This document shows, in pieces, positions 1 through 11,148 of a stretch of 64,000 nucleotides of DNA (position 1 is its first letter; each line of letters opens with the position of its first letter). The notes beneath the pieces were generated by a model. That model had not been told where the DNA came from. It was given only the letters and a program-made list of their open reading frames with translations, and ran no database searches. The DNA is from Kitagawia praeruptora (taxonomy: Eukaryota > Streptophyta > Magnoliopsida > Apiales > Apiaceae), in the NCBI GenBank assembly GCA_037693485.1, contig CM075344.1, positions 42,194,501 to 42,258,500 on the forward strand, written 5' to 3'. Position numbers and translations under genes: made by a program.

Positions 1-1151
1 GCTATAAATATGAGTGATTTTCATAAGTTTTAGACATCCCGAAAACTGAATTCTTTCTTGTATACTCTCAAACACCTCTCGACTGCATTCTCTTGTAGTC
101 TCTCAAATTTGAGCAACATTTCTTTTGTAATTTTAGTTTCATTTTATACACTTTAATTTTCTGCAAGTTCTATTTTGGTGGAAGATTGTAAGGGGATTAT
201 TTTGGAGTGCTCTTCTATTTCGTTGGAAGCTATTTCGATTCTATTTTCTAAACTCTTATTTTACGGGGATTACTTGGAGTACTCCTCTCTATTTCGTTGG
301 AAGCTAGTTCGGTTCTATTTTCTAACTCTTGTATTTCATATTTTATTCATGCAATTTTATACCATGTTTTCATTTAATCCCATAATGACGATTCGTTCGA
401 TTATGAACTAATCGACGTCATGGGATTCTAATGGATTTATTTACGTAATTTAGAAATTTGATGCCTTAATAATTTGTATTATGATAAAAATTCAGATTGC
501 CTAATATGGTTACGCTTAATTTATTAGATGCGTAGCTAACGTCTAAATTATTAATTCCTAATGAATGCGAAAGTGGATTTAGGAATTTAGAATTTGCCAT
601 GTTAGCATAGGTTCGTAATTGTTATGTACATTTACGATAAGTGGTAGGGTTTTGGATCACATCGCCTTATGTAGCCATAATAAAGGAATTTATTCGTAAA
701 CCAATTATGTTTTCAAATCTTATAGACATATAGGGTCTAAACATAAACGGTGTCCACACAACTTCTATCTTTTTCAGTGGATGTTCGAGTGGTTTGATAT
801 AAGTTAAGGCTGAAAGGTGCTTATGTTAGTTTCGTGTTCCTGGCTAGCTTTCGTAATTATCAAATAACTTTGAATTAAGGCATCAATTCTAAATGGAATA
901 AGTAATGAAATTAGAATCCCATGTTTTTCCTCACATATAAAATCTCGTTTAATTAAATCAAGTATTTTGAATTATTTAGTATTATTATTTTGATAAATCA
1001 ATTATAATAATAAAACAAAACTCCCTTTTTATATTTATTCAAGCGGTTTGTTGTTTAATCATACGTCGTTGCATAAGCACTATTTCTGAACAAACACCAA
1101 GTCTTCGTGGGATCGATCTTATTATATTACTTGTGACCACGTACGCTTGCC
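1..1151 (+). mobile_element. Ty3-gypsy-type LTR fragment (3' part, E-related family)
   Basis: This stretch has no credible gene. It aligns by eye with the 3' half of the E-type LTR at about 38.9-39.8 kb. Shared blocks include the region around ATGTTTTCAT, the inverted pair around CATGGGATTCTAA, and the end signature ATTACTTGTGACCACGTA. A TATA-like TATAAATA lies at 3-10. The left end is outside the window. The right end stops at about 1151, short of the GTGTTAACA terminus seen in the other copies, and joins directly to gypsy pol in the opposite orientation, so the copy is truncated and rearranged. Confidence 0.7.
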
Positions 1152-1977
1152 CCATAAAGTCTATCCCCCATACATCGAAAATCTCAACTTCAAGAAGCAT
1201 GCTAAGAGGCATCTCATTCCGCTTGGAGATATTTCCAACTCTTTGACATCGATCACATCTCATCACAAATTGGTGAGCATCTTTAAACAAGGTTGGCCAG
1301 AAGAATCCCGCCTGAAGTACTCGAGTCGCGGTCTTCTCTCCACCATAATGGCCACCATAAGTAGTGTAGTGGCAATCTCGCAAAACACCCTCAGTCTCAC
1401 TATACGGAATGCATCTCCTGATAATCTGATCTGCTCCTTGCCTGAACAAGAACGGTTCATCCCATCGATACCACTTCACATCATGCAAAAACTTCTTCTT
1501 TTGAGCATAAGAGAATTCTGACGGAACGACGTTGCTCACCAGATAATTCACAATATCTGTAAACCATGGCACTTCTCCTTGCACCATAAACAACTGCTCA
1601 TCTGGGAATGATTCATTGATTAGCGTCTTATCCTTACCATAATCCTCCAACCGTGATAGATGATCGGCTACCTGATTTTCTGTCCCCTTCCTGTCTTTTA
1701 TTTCAAGCTCAAACTCTTACAGAAGAAGAATCCAGCAAATCAATCGCGGCTTTGAATCCTTCTTCGAAAATAGATATCTAATGGCTACATGATCAATGTA
1801 GACTGTCACCTTCGTCCCAAGCAAATAGGACCTGAATTTCTCAAAACCATAGACAACTGCCAAAAGTTCTTTCTCCGTAGTGGTGTAATTCAGTTGTGCA
1901 TCGTTGAGGGTTTTACTAGCATAGTAAACCACATGAAAAATATTCTTCTTTCGCTGACCAAGCACAGCTCCCATGAC
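1152..1977 (-). pseudogene. Ty3-gypsy pol fragment (RNase H to integrase N-terminus)
   Basis: On the minus strand the sequence encodes the end of a Ty3-gypsy polyprotein. The RNase H part includes YYASKTLNDAQLNYTTTEKE and the linker NQVADHLSRLED, which is typical of Tat/Athila-lineage elements. The integrase HHCC zinc-binding region follows, with CHYTTYGGHYGGEKT and CDRCQRVGN, and then the start of the integrase core (VWGIDFMG), where the homology ends. A TAA stop at 1717-1719 splits the reading frame between RNase H and the linker. Reverse transcriptase, protease and gag are absent. Both ends are junctions with unrelated elements, so this is a dead fragment. Family assignment is firm; lineage is inferred from short motifs. 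Confidence 0.85.
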
Positions 1978-4090
1978 AAAATTGTAGTACTTAAAAAGGG
2001 AAAACAGTTACTGGATACTGTCTCTCAAAAGACTGTGTCTATTGAAAAAGGATCTCATCCCAAGATCAATTCTGTGTCTACACCTCTTGAGTCTTCTCAG
2101 GATAAATCTTTTGCTCACTATACCAGGAGAACAAGGAGAAAGATTCAATTGTCACCTACACACACAGAGTCTAGTCCAACTAATATCATGCAGGTCTCTA
2201 CAAATGAAGCCATAATCAAGTCAGCAAATGACTATAGAGATCTGGATATTGATTCTTCATGGGAAACTACTTTATCATACAGACTGGCTATGGGACTAAT
2301 TTCTCTCAAATTGAAGTTGTAAAGGTCTGTTCTAGATTTTCTGGTTGAAAGAGTACCAAAACTTTTATTTCTAGATGAATATGGACTTCTACATCAAAGA
2401 CTTGACTTAATGAAGATGTATTTCTATATATCTGTCAGAAGACAATTAGTCAAGAAATTTGGACTTTCGAAGCATGTTGCACTTCAATCACTACATACAT
2501 ATTTATTTAACAAGGATGTTATTATTGAAGATGCTTCATCTCAAGGTGAACAACAGGAGGAAGTAGCTAGAGGAATGTAGTCAACAGAAGATACTATTGC
2601 ACCAGTGGTGGATAGTAGGAAAAATCAGATCACGGTCACTGTAACACAAGAACCATCTAGTCAGAGGCTGGATGACTCAGGAGCTGTGATAGCTGATGTT
2701 GAAAGGTCTTCTGTGATGACTGAAATTGCAAGTGAGAAACCCTATGATATGGGAGGAATCTTTGACTGGTTTTCTTGAAGATCAAACAAACATTGTTCAG
2801 TCAGAGTCTATCTACCTTGAGGGTGAGTCTCAGCAAACAACACTTAAAGACGGTGACATACTAACTATGGTGTCTAATGAAGTATTACTGAAGACATCAG
2901 AGTCTAGTAGAAAACCTGAAAGTGGTATACTGGAGCCTGTAGTCTCTGGAAGGAAAGAAGATGATTGTAAGGGTTCAGAGACTATAGCAGCTCACTCCTT
3001 GGAGAAAACCTCAAGCCCCTTGCCATATGAGGAACCCTCTCTCCATGTGAGTTCAGGTATAAAAACTTCTTCTAAACTCTATTTTTCTGTAGGTCATGAG
3101 AGCACTTATCCAAGTTTGAGTGATACACTTGAAAAGATGGATATTGATCCACAATCAGAGCGGCTGGCTCCTGACCAGGCAAAAGGAGAGGTAGAAAGAG
3201 TGTTGACTTTAGATAGTCAAAGTGAGAATGAGGGTATGGATGATCAACTCCATAGTGAGGGAGAGAAAATTAGGAAACCATCGTTTGATTTCTGGGATCA
3301 GGTTTTTCCTGAATCTTGGTCTGATAATCTTGGTATGGATGCTGGTACTTATTCTTTTATCAAAATGTATGAGAAGAATGACTTAGCAAAGCACAACTTA
3401 AAGCCAGAAGTTAAAGCTCAGAAGCAAAAAGAAAGGCTTGCAGGAATTATCAACAGAAGAGGTGAAAGGCTAAGACAAACTTCTACATTATAAGTACCAG
3501 AAGATACTTCTAATGATCCAAGTATTCCTTTGTTTGTACTTCCAATATCAGCAAGAATTGAGACATCAACAGTATCTGATCAATCTAAGGAGGAATCAGG
3601 ATTTGTAGATGTTAGTACACAGAATACTGGTGAAGGACAAGATGATCATATTGCAGCTTCAGATCGGAAAGATGAAGATGTTTGTAACTCTAATCGAGTT
3701 TTATTACTTGAATATCATTCTACACAGGCAACTTCTTCTACAAGACTTGAATCTGAAGATATTCCAAACACTTCCAACATTGAAGTCAATTCTGAAGTTC
3801 TACAAGACATTCAGAAATCTCAAGTTGAAATTCAATCAAGACTTCAAACACTTGAAGATAACCAAGTCACTATTATGGAAAATCAAGCAGTTCTGATGAA
3901 ACTCATTTGTTCTGTTACTGAATCTCTTGGAATTAATGTTGCTGATGTCAAAAAGGGGGAGATAAAGACAATTCAAAGATAACAACAACAACAGACTGGG
4001 GATAAAATAAGAACTGGGGGAGATAAAAATTGTGACAGAGGTGAATCTCATCATGGAAGTGGTAAAGGAAAAGAAGCGTCAAATAGTTGA
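1978..4090 (+). pseudogene. Envelope-like accessory ORF of element A, C-terminal part
   Basis: This is a decayed copy of the ORF that follows pol in Sirevirus-like elements. It is collinear with the B copy on the minus strand at 46.6-44.5 kb. Shared stretches include SPTNIMQVSTN, IPLFVLPISARIETSTVSDQ and SLGINVADVKKGEIKT. The protein is Ser/Thr/Glu-rich and low in complexity, with a Gln/Asn-containing coiled-coil-like stretch near the C-terminus. I see no signal peptide or membrane segment. Breaks include an in-frame stop near 2320, a stop at about 2578, a frame change near 2755, a stop near 3491 and one near 3980. 'Envelope-like' describes position; an envelope function is not supported here. 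Confidence 0.75.
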
Positions 4091-4243
4091 ATTCTTTCGT
4101 CTAAGTACTGGATACTATGTCTATATCTAAAAAGAGGAGGTACTTAACTTCATGATTTTTGAATTCATAAATTCTATTCTGATTGTATTGTTATATGTTT
4201 TGACATCAACAACTCAGATTTATGCTTCAGATTTTAAAGCATA

Positions 4244-4255
4244 AATATGGGAGAT
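4244..4255 (+). promoter_or_regulatory. Polypurine tract of element A
   Basis: The purine-rich AATATGGGAGAT lies immediately before the TGTTAGG start of the 3' LTR. This is the expected plus-strand primer position and matches the tracts of B and C. Confidence 0.7.
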
Positions 4256-5020
4256 TGTTAGGAATAATTCATGAGTTGTGATGTTAAGAATAGAATTTTA
4301 CTTATACTTCTTGTATATCCTGATTTTATAAAGGATTTAGCACCTTGTATAGGAAATATGTGTTAGACAGTTATCTGTAAAGTTTAGTCAAGAATGAACA
4401 GTGCACCAAGTACTACATGTCAGGAACTGAGATCGAATCCTGATATGTCAAGTCAAATATTGATCAAGTACTGATAGGATGGTTAGATCTTGATGCAAGA
4501 GGGAATCCTGATATCAGTCGTGTTACTGATGATGTCATTATGGATGCTACAGAAACTGGCAAGTGCTATAAAACAGGATCGTTGTTTGAAGAACAAGCAA
4601 GAAGATATTATGAAGGGAAGAATTTTCTATTGATGGAAACTATCAAGTACTGGAAGGCAGAACATTGTCATGTATAGATTATCCTTCTGTAATTAGTTGA
4701 TAGGAAGCATTATAAATACTCTCTCTATATCATTGTAAAAAGTGTCGTAGTCGAACAAGTGTGAGTTGTAAGTTAGTGTGCGTAGCTCTGTATAAGGTTT
4801 GTTTTCGAAAGTTCGAAACAAACAGAAAGAAAGATTTATTTTGTCAGCGGCTGCTAAAGGTATTTGTACACCTTTGGTAGAGTTCGTATTTGATCTTATT
4901 AATACAAACAGAGTTTGATTCATTCGTTTATTCTTGTTCATATAACCAAGCAAAAATCAGACACGATTATATAACTTGTATTCAACCCCCCCCCCCTTCT
5001 ACAAGTTATTCGAGTTAACA
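4256..5020 (+). repeat. 3' LTR of element A
   Basis: The LTR is 765 bp, starts TGTTAGGAATAATTC and ends TTATTCGAGTTAACA. It corresponds to the 742-bp LTR of element B on the opposite strand. Near its end is a C-tract (about 4986-4996) flanked by ACTTGTA and TACAAGT, a possible hairpin. The octamer ATCCTGAT occurs at about 4317, 4437 and 4505. The following five bases are TACAC; the matching left TSD is lost. Confidence 0.9.
4711..4718 (+). promoter_or_regulatory. TATA box of LTR A
   Basis: TATAAATA is followed by a CT-rich stretch. The same motif lies at the same place in the B LTR (43891-43898, minus strand). It is the likely core promoter of the element. Confidence 0.55.
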
Positions 5021-5155
5021 TACACCATGTTTCAAATCTTGCAATTCCAGAATATGATCAAATAATGGAAGTCCAATTCGATATATTTGAACTTACATAT
5101 TGTTGTAAATTTTTGAGGTGGATTAATATTTTTGTTTTCACGGTTATGTTAACAG

Positions 5156-5503
5156 GTATATTGTCAGCCACAGTTTGCACTTGCAGAAAGATTTTTTGTC
5201 GAGAAGTTTCCAGACAGTGTATTTGTATGTAAAAACTTTCCTGTAAAACTTCCATGGTTGCCATCATTTAGTCTAAATCTTCTCAGGTTGTGCTTCAGAA
5301 TGGCTTATGTTGCGTTAACTATTATAACCGCAATGATATTTCCTTACTTCAACCAAGTTGTTGCAGTAGCAGGAGCTTTCACTTTTTGGCCTTTGGTGAT
5401 ACATTTTCCTTTGGAAATGTACTTAGTGCAGAAAAACATTAGACCTTATTCAGGGAAGTGGGTTGCTCTTCGTATTTATATCATCGTTGCACAAATATTC
5501 CTG
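5156..5503 (+). pseudogene. Amino-acid permease (AAP-type) exon fragment
   Basis: The translation resembles the C-terminal transmembrane part of plant amino-acid permeases of the AAAP/Aa_trans family, which are H+-coupled importers at the plasma membrane. Recognisable parts are VYCQPQFALAERFF, AMIFPYFNQVV, FTFWPLVIHFPLEMYLVQK and GKWVALRIY. The exon starts after an intron-like pyrimidine stretch and acceptor (TTAACAG, ending 5155), so the fragment derives from genomic DNA and not from a processed transcript. The protein homology ends near 5503; an in-frame stop follows at about 5537. No other AAP exons are visible. It lies between LTR A and the CACTA terminal region, which suggests a captured gene fragment or remnant host locus. 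Confidence 0.75.
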
Positions 5504-5939
5504 GATCCAATGGCAAAGTCCAAGAACTCAGTAACATAGTGCACAACGAATCAGCGACAATTGGTGTATAGAAAGTGCAAGCTGCTGCAAGGAAAGTATT
5601 CCTGGATCCAACGAATCGTCCCAGTGAGTTACGATTTGGAAAATAATGCATAAAGTAATCAGGAAATAGTTTCATATCTTTTTTATAATGCTTTGAGTTT
5701 GGCTAGTTCCGCAAATATTAGTTGTAGATTGATTCAGATGGGTATGGATATTTTGTATTAAGGTACACATGAATGTTTGGATTATGGTTGTTTGAATGAT
5801 AGTGTTGAATGTTTGGATTATAGTTTTCAATGACATTTGAGTAAATTTTGGTTATTTCTATTTTTCTATGCATCATTTTCTTTTTTATACTACAGCTCTT
5901 TGCACATCGTTTATCTTTATAAAAAATTGTTATATTAGA
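5504..5939. other. Non-coding stretch between permease exon and CACTA repeats
   Basis: I see no gene. The block ATTCCTGGATCCAA occurs near 5500 and again near 5599, about 99 bp apart. The rest is AT-rich. It may be part of the CACTA interior or of the former permease locus. Confidence 0.4.
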
Positions 5940-8900
5940 AGTCTTAAACATCAGCTGAAAACGATGTCTGAGGGACCTCAGACATCGGTTTTAAAAATAG
6001 GTAACCAATGTAGTAGATATCTTCAGCATCGTCTAAAACCGATGTCTATGATCACATTATACATCAGTTTTCTTTATATTTACCGATGTTAATAAAATAT
6101 TAGACATTAATATTTGGAAAAAAAACAGATGTCTATGTTGAATTATTCTATGTGTGCTGTGACAGCCCCCAAATCCGGGGTCATAAATCTGGGCCATCAC
6201 GGACCAATTTCCATTCAATATCAATATCCCTTGGGTCTTTTTTTTTTTTACAATTAATACCTAAGCAATTGACCCCGCAATAATACACACACACACCAGT
6301 CATATGCTCAGAGAACAACATTTACCATAATAAAAGTTTAGAGTTGAAAGTTAAAAGAGTTATTACAAACCAGGATCATACTTAAGTACATTGTTGAATA
6401 ACACTTCGACATAAAGCGTTTCAACAACCAAAAGTTTATTACATGTCTTCATACTTAATTATACATAAGCCCTTAGAACCCGTCTGCCTCATCACTACCT
6501 CCGGAATCGATGCTAACGTGCTCTCAGAAGGTCGCCTTCCCCCTACCCTCTTGCGGGGCGTTCTGCGTAGTATCGGCATACCTAGCTGTATATAGATAAG
6601 TAGCAAGAGTGAGCTATAATAGCTCAGCAAGATAATATTGTAAACTAGAATTTAAAATGTAACCAGGTATACATATATATACATATGTAAGCGGTAACCA
6701 ATTATAAACTTTAAGGAAGAATAAAACTCTTATTTAATAATACATCATCCACTTACTATTATAAGAAAGAAATTTAGGATAATATAGTATCAGTTTCTCT
6801 TCTTAAATAATATAACAATCAATATACTCTTTCAGTGTAATATTTCAAGATCATATGAATACTTGAATAAATCTCTCACTATCATCTTCTCATTTCCTTC
6901 TTATGCAACAATTTTATAAATTAATATAAAATCAGTTTCTCTTCATCTATAACAATAATTCCATCGTTTCATATCATTTTCCCTTTTCAGTATACCAATC
7001 TGACTTTATCGTTGATTCTTTATTAAAAAATTTTGGGGGTTTTCACTGTTGCCGAATACGTGAGGCACGATGATCAGTCGTCCTCCGTACCCGTCCCTTT
7101 TTACTACCGGTAGAAGGAATGAAGGCCACCTGCTAACATCATCCCTGGAGGAAGGCCACCTGCTAACATCCTCCCTTGGCATCTTCGTGCCGAATCATGA
7201 ATGCTAGACTATGTCGCACACAGCCCTGACACAGCCTCTTATGCAAGTTTGTTGCTAATCCCCCTTTTTATAAAATCATTATTCAATTTATCAACACCAT
7301 TTCACATTTCCATTCCCGTATATCATTTCCATTCTCGCACATTATTTCTATAAAATATATATATATATATAACATAACACTTTGATTATGATTCAGATAT
7401 CTCTTTTATATTTAAGAATTCAAATATGCTTTTATATTCATAAAACATTCCGTCTATTTTAAGAGTAGTAAATAATAATCAAATAATATTTATTCAACCA
7501 ATAACACTAAAAAGAATATTTTTAATATAGTATTATAAACCATATAACCCTAGATAACAACTGATACCATTCTCTTTCATATCTCTTTTACCATAGAGCA
7601 TATTCGTTCCATTCGTAATCATCCCTATATTCATATTTCATAAATCATATCCATCTCTCTTTAATTTCCCAAAATCAAGGAAATATATTCTTTGCAATAT
7701 AGTAATAATAGCATCACATATATGTATATACATTCCATGATATCATTATTATTCTGAAGGTAAATAATTTTCAAAGTAGGGATAGAAAGATCTTGCCTCG
7801 GTTTCTGTATCCTGACAGTATGGCTGGTCCCTCTTCCGGAGTTTCTATAAACACAAAAGGACCGTCGTTAGAATACCACATCTCTTACTCACTACCCTCT
7901 TGTATAAAAAGACCCTTTACACTTCAATATATGTTTAACATATCATTATTACCCCAAAGGTTCAAGAACTTAACCATTTATAAGCTCAATCGAAGTTTCA
8001 GTGTTTGTCACCATTTCACCTAACGACCACACTCGACTGTAAAATTTCTTATAAATTTTAAATTTCGAATTTTAATGTAAGGTCAACTGTCAAGGGTCCT
8101 ATGACCACTCTACTACACTATCCCAAAATTTCGTGACTTATAAAAATGTCTAAGTATGGTAACTTTAGCCTCCAAGTTGATACAATTACGTTTTCTCGGT
8201 TATCGAACGTCTTTCACTAAAACTGACTTTTCTCCTAAACCGTTCATCAGATTTTAATGCACCTTATATCAAAACGATCTATGAACTAAGCTCTATCATT
8301 TCATGGTCAATTGGTAATCTAGACAGTAGGGTACCGTCCGGGTACAGGGGTCCAAAACAGGGCAATTTACATCCTAACGAAAATCGGACATTATAACTGC
8401 TGTACTTTCGTAATTTCCATAAATCCAACTCCTCCAAATCAATTATCAAACACAATAATCATCACCTACACCATGTGGTCTTCATTACCAGCCATGGTTA
8501 CAATCCCAAACACTTCCATATTCAACTTTAATCACTTATAAACACTTAAATCACCATAATCTTAACATTTATACCACTTATCCACTACTTACATCAATAT
8601 CCATCATAAATAAACAAGGACAAGAGTGATTATACCTTCTTGAAGCTTTAAAGATCCTTAATAAACCTTGATATATCCTTAAACCACCTTATCTTAGCTT
8701 GAAACAACTAAAAGAACCATGAAAATCAAGTTAGTTTCTTAGAAATTACTATTCATCACTATTCACCATCAACTTCAATGATTTTATTACCTTGCTAAAT
8801 GATGATGGATGGCTATGAAACTTTGTAGATCACTCTTTCTAACCTCCAAGATCATCCATGATTTTCCTCTTGATTTGTTATTGAAGAGAGCTAGGGTTTC

Positions 8901-9885
8901 TATTTTTGTTTTTCTTATTTTCTTGAAATAGCCGAATGGAAGAAAAGGATGGGGGGAGAGAGTTTTGTTCTTAATTTTGATCTTATCTCACTTTAATCTT
9001 GTTAATATTTGTTAAATCTAGCTTGTCCTAGAAGCCTTGGAAGATATTTGTGATTTAAGCCAAGCAAAAGTACTAATTTACCCTTAAAACAAGTTAATGG
9101 CTAATGACACCACTTTGGTGATCCAATAAATCCCATTTTCTTGATTTTCTAAGTATAATGTTAATAATCTTGGATACTAATAATGTGGTATGTATCCTTG
9201 TTATATTACTAATCTTGGTTGCTTAATCTCCATATTCTTCTAATTGTGATTCGTTCCGAATGTACCTCATTATCTCAGTGGTTTTGAAACCATTTAACAA
9301 TCCAAATTCCTTTGGTATTCTCTTAACTTAATAATCCCCTGGTTAAATCTAAATTCACTAATCTCTCAATATATAGTTCTTATAATATTTCCATGCTCCT
9401 TAATATCCAATAGAAGCTTATTCGAAATCAAAATCCTCAAAATCCATGTTTTAGGAATTTCTGAAATCTAACGTCATTTCGAGTCACTTATTTCCATTGT
9501 ACAACACTAATATGGTTTCTGTTTATTCATTTTATGTTTCCATTATAGAGTACTTATATACCATTTCTTTAAATCCTCGAAATTTACTATTCATGTGACC
9601 ACTGTAGCATTACTAAAGTTAGGGTTATTACATGTGCTATATGTTAAATAACACCTAAGACCTCTAATATAACAATTCAAAAGTTAACCTCATGCAGTTA
9701 ACCCAAGAAGACAGTACATAAACATCAGAAATATGTTTAAAACTGATGTATTATATGCTAATAGACATCGGCCAGAAACCGATGTCTAAACTTTCGACTT
9801 TAGACATCACCGACAAAGACATCGGTCAGGATTTTTTAAAGACATTGGCCAGAAACTGATGTCTATTAGCATTTTTCTAGTAGTG
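5940..9885. mobile_element. CACTA transposon right end, split by a solo LTR
   Basis: The right terminus reads TTTTTCTAGTAGTG at about 9872-9885, the reverse complement of a CACTA-type terminus. The terminal region, on both sides of the solo LTR (5940-6157 and 9638-9885), is full of short motifs in both orientations around AGACATCGG / CCGATGTCT. This is the expected subterminal repeat structure of CACTA elements. The left CACTA terminus was not found and is lost or outside the window. No transposase is visible. The element ends inside the LINE RNase H region, so it appears to have inserted there. Confidence 0.7.
6158..9632 (-). repeat. Solo LTR of the LARD family
   Basis: This 3,475-bp sequence is a diverged, reverse-oriented relative of the 3,832-bp LTRs at 17.2 and 23.0 kb. 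On the plus strand it begins TGTGACAGCCCC and ends GGGTTATTACA. It is flanked by the perfect 5-bp duplication TGTGC (6153-6157 and 9633-9637), and no internal region or second LTR accompanies it. That is the hallmark of LTR-LTR recombination. The 44-bp tandem repeat of the LARD LTRs is represented here by one degenerate copy near 7190-7250. A short antisense frame at 7793-8023 matches one in the LARD LTRs; I treat it as fortuitous. Confidence 0.92.
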
Positions 9886-11102
9886 AGAATCACCCATTTG
9901 TTATCTTTAACCCATCCACCTACTCCCCCCGAGTAAAATCCTTTAGAATCAAGACCCCAAGCTCCATCTGTAGCACAAATAATATCTGCATTATGACTTT
10001 TATATTTCCAGAAATTCCTACTAAGTCTGAAGCAATGTACTGCAATAGCACCAATTGGATTGACCAACCATAATGGGTCATTCCCAAAATCCATTAGCTT
10101 AGAAGCTCTGCCCCACTTATCCATTCTAAAGATTATAGAGAGCTCTAAAGAATGTTTTGCAATTCTAACCTTTTGAAAGATCAGTTCATTTCTTGCAACC
10201 CAGATTGACCACAAAGCTACAGCAACTACTAGTTCCCAGATACATTGGGACTGACTACCTTCCTGCAATTTTAATAACCTACTCAACGAGAATCCATTAA
10301 TCCGATCCAATTTACTTGAGATACACCACCAACCTCCTATGAAATTCCAAACCCATTTTGCCAATGGGCAAAACCAAAACAAATGATCTAAAGATTCCAC
10401 TCCAGTTCTACACCATGCACAAATATTGTCATCCAAACCAGTTCTTGAAAACAAGAATGCTCTGGTAGGAAGAATTCCCCACTGCAATTTCCACAGGAAG
10501 GCAGAAATCTTTGGAGGTAGTTTGTTATTCCAAATAGTCTTCCAAATTTTTACATTCTTATCCACACTATGAGGTCTGTCAGAAAATTTAGCAACAAAAC
10601 CTTTAGTAGAGAACTCCCCTCCTATCGGCTTCCAAACCAGAACATCATTTTTATTGCTGAGAAGAACACTCTGTAGAAGTTCAGAAAAGATATCATACTG
10701 CCCTAGATTTCTGCTCAGGAAAGGTCTGAGCCAAAGATTAGTGCCAATCTCTGAATTCAACTGCCAGGCATGAACAAAGTCCTTGCTAGTTACATGCAAA
10801 TTTCAACTTCGAAAGCCTATAGAGTCTAGGAAAAACATTCATTAAAATTCCTAGATCATGCCACTGATCCTCCCAAAACAGCACCTTACTTCCATCACCT
10901 ACAACCCATTTAAAAGAATCTTTTTGAATTAAAGAATAAACACTCTCCACCGAACTGAGGTTTCGAATATTTCTAAACATATGAGAGGCATCTGACCCTG
11001 GGTCCACCTGGGTTAAATCTAGATTAAGCAATCTCCCATATTTACCCACCAAAATCTTATTCCAAAGCTTGTCTCTTTCTTTATACATCCTTCACCACCA
11101 TT
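9886..11102 (-). pseudogene. LINE ORF2: zf-RVT region and truncated RNase H
   Basis: The C-terminal part of LINE ORF2 contains the zf-RVT segment, including KLPPKISAFLWKLQWGILPT and CAWCRTGVESLDHLFWFCP. The beginning of an RNase H-like domain follows (ICATDGAWGLDSKGFYSGG), then GGWVKDNKWVIL. The frame is broken near 10786-10799 and near 11090. Sequence after the RNase H start is CACTA, so the domain lacks most of its catalytic residues. Codons read beyond 9886 into the CACTA end are not part of the protein. Confidence 0.85.
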
Positions 11103-11148
11103 TTGACAATAATGCAGAATTTTTAGTCTTCAACGAAATCAGACCTAA

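Larger units (their letters stand above)
1978..5020 (+). mobile_element. Element A: 5'-truncated Sirevirus-like Ty1-copia, 3' part
   Basis: This is the 3' portion of a Ty1-copia element of the same family as element B (43.6-53.5 kb), here on the plus strand. It holds the C-terminal part of the envelope-like ORF, a polypurine tract and the 3' LTR. Gag, pol and the 5' LTR are missing; homology to B begins abruptly at about 1980, where it meets gypsy pol. The order is the same as in B, and many stretches match B at protein and DNA level. No target-site duplication can be paired because the left end is lost. Confidence 0.85.

Noticed and set aside
1147..2322. Plus-strand frames opposite gypsy pol, and a frame running from pol into element A
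   Set aside because: They are antisense shadows of the pol fragment or cross an element junction; the real coding signal is on the minus strand up to 1977.
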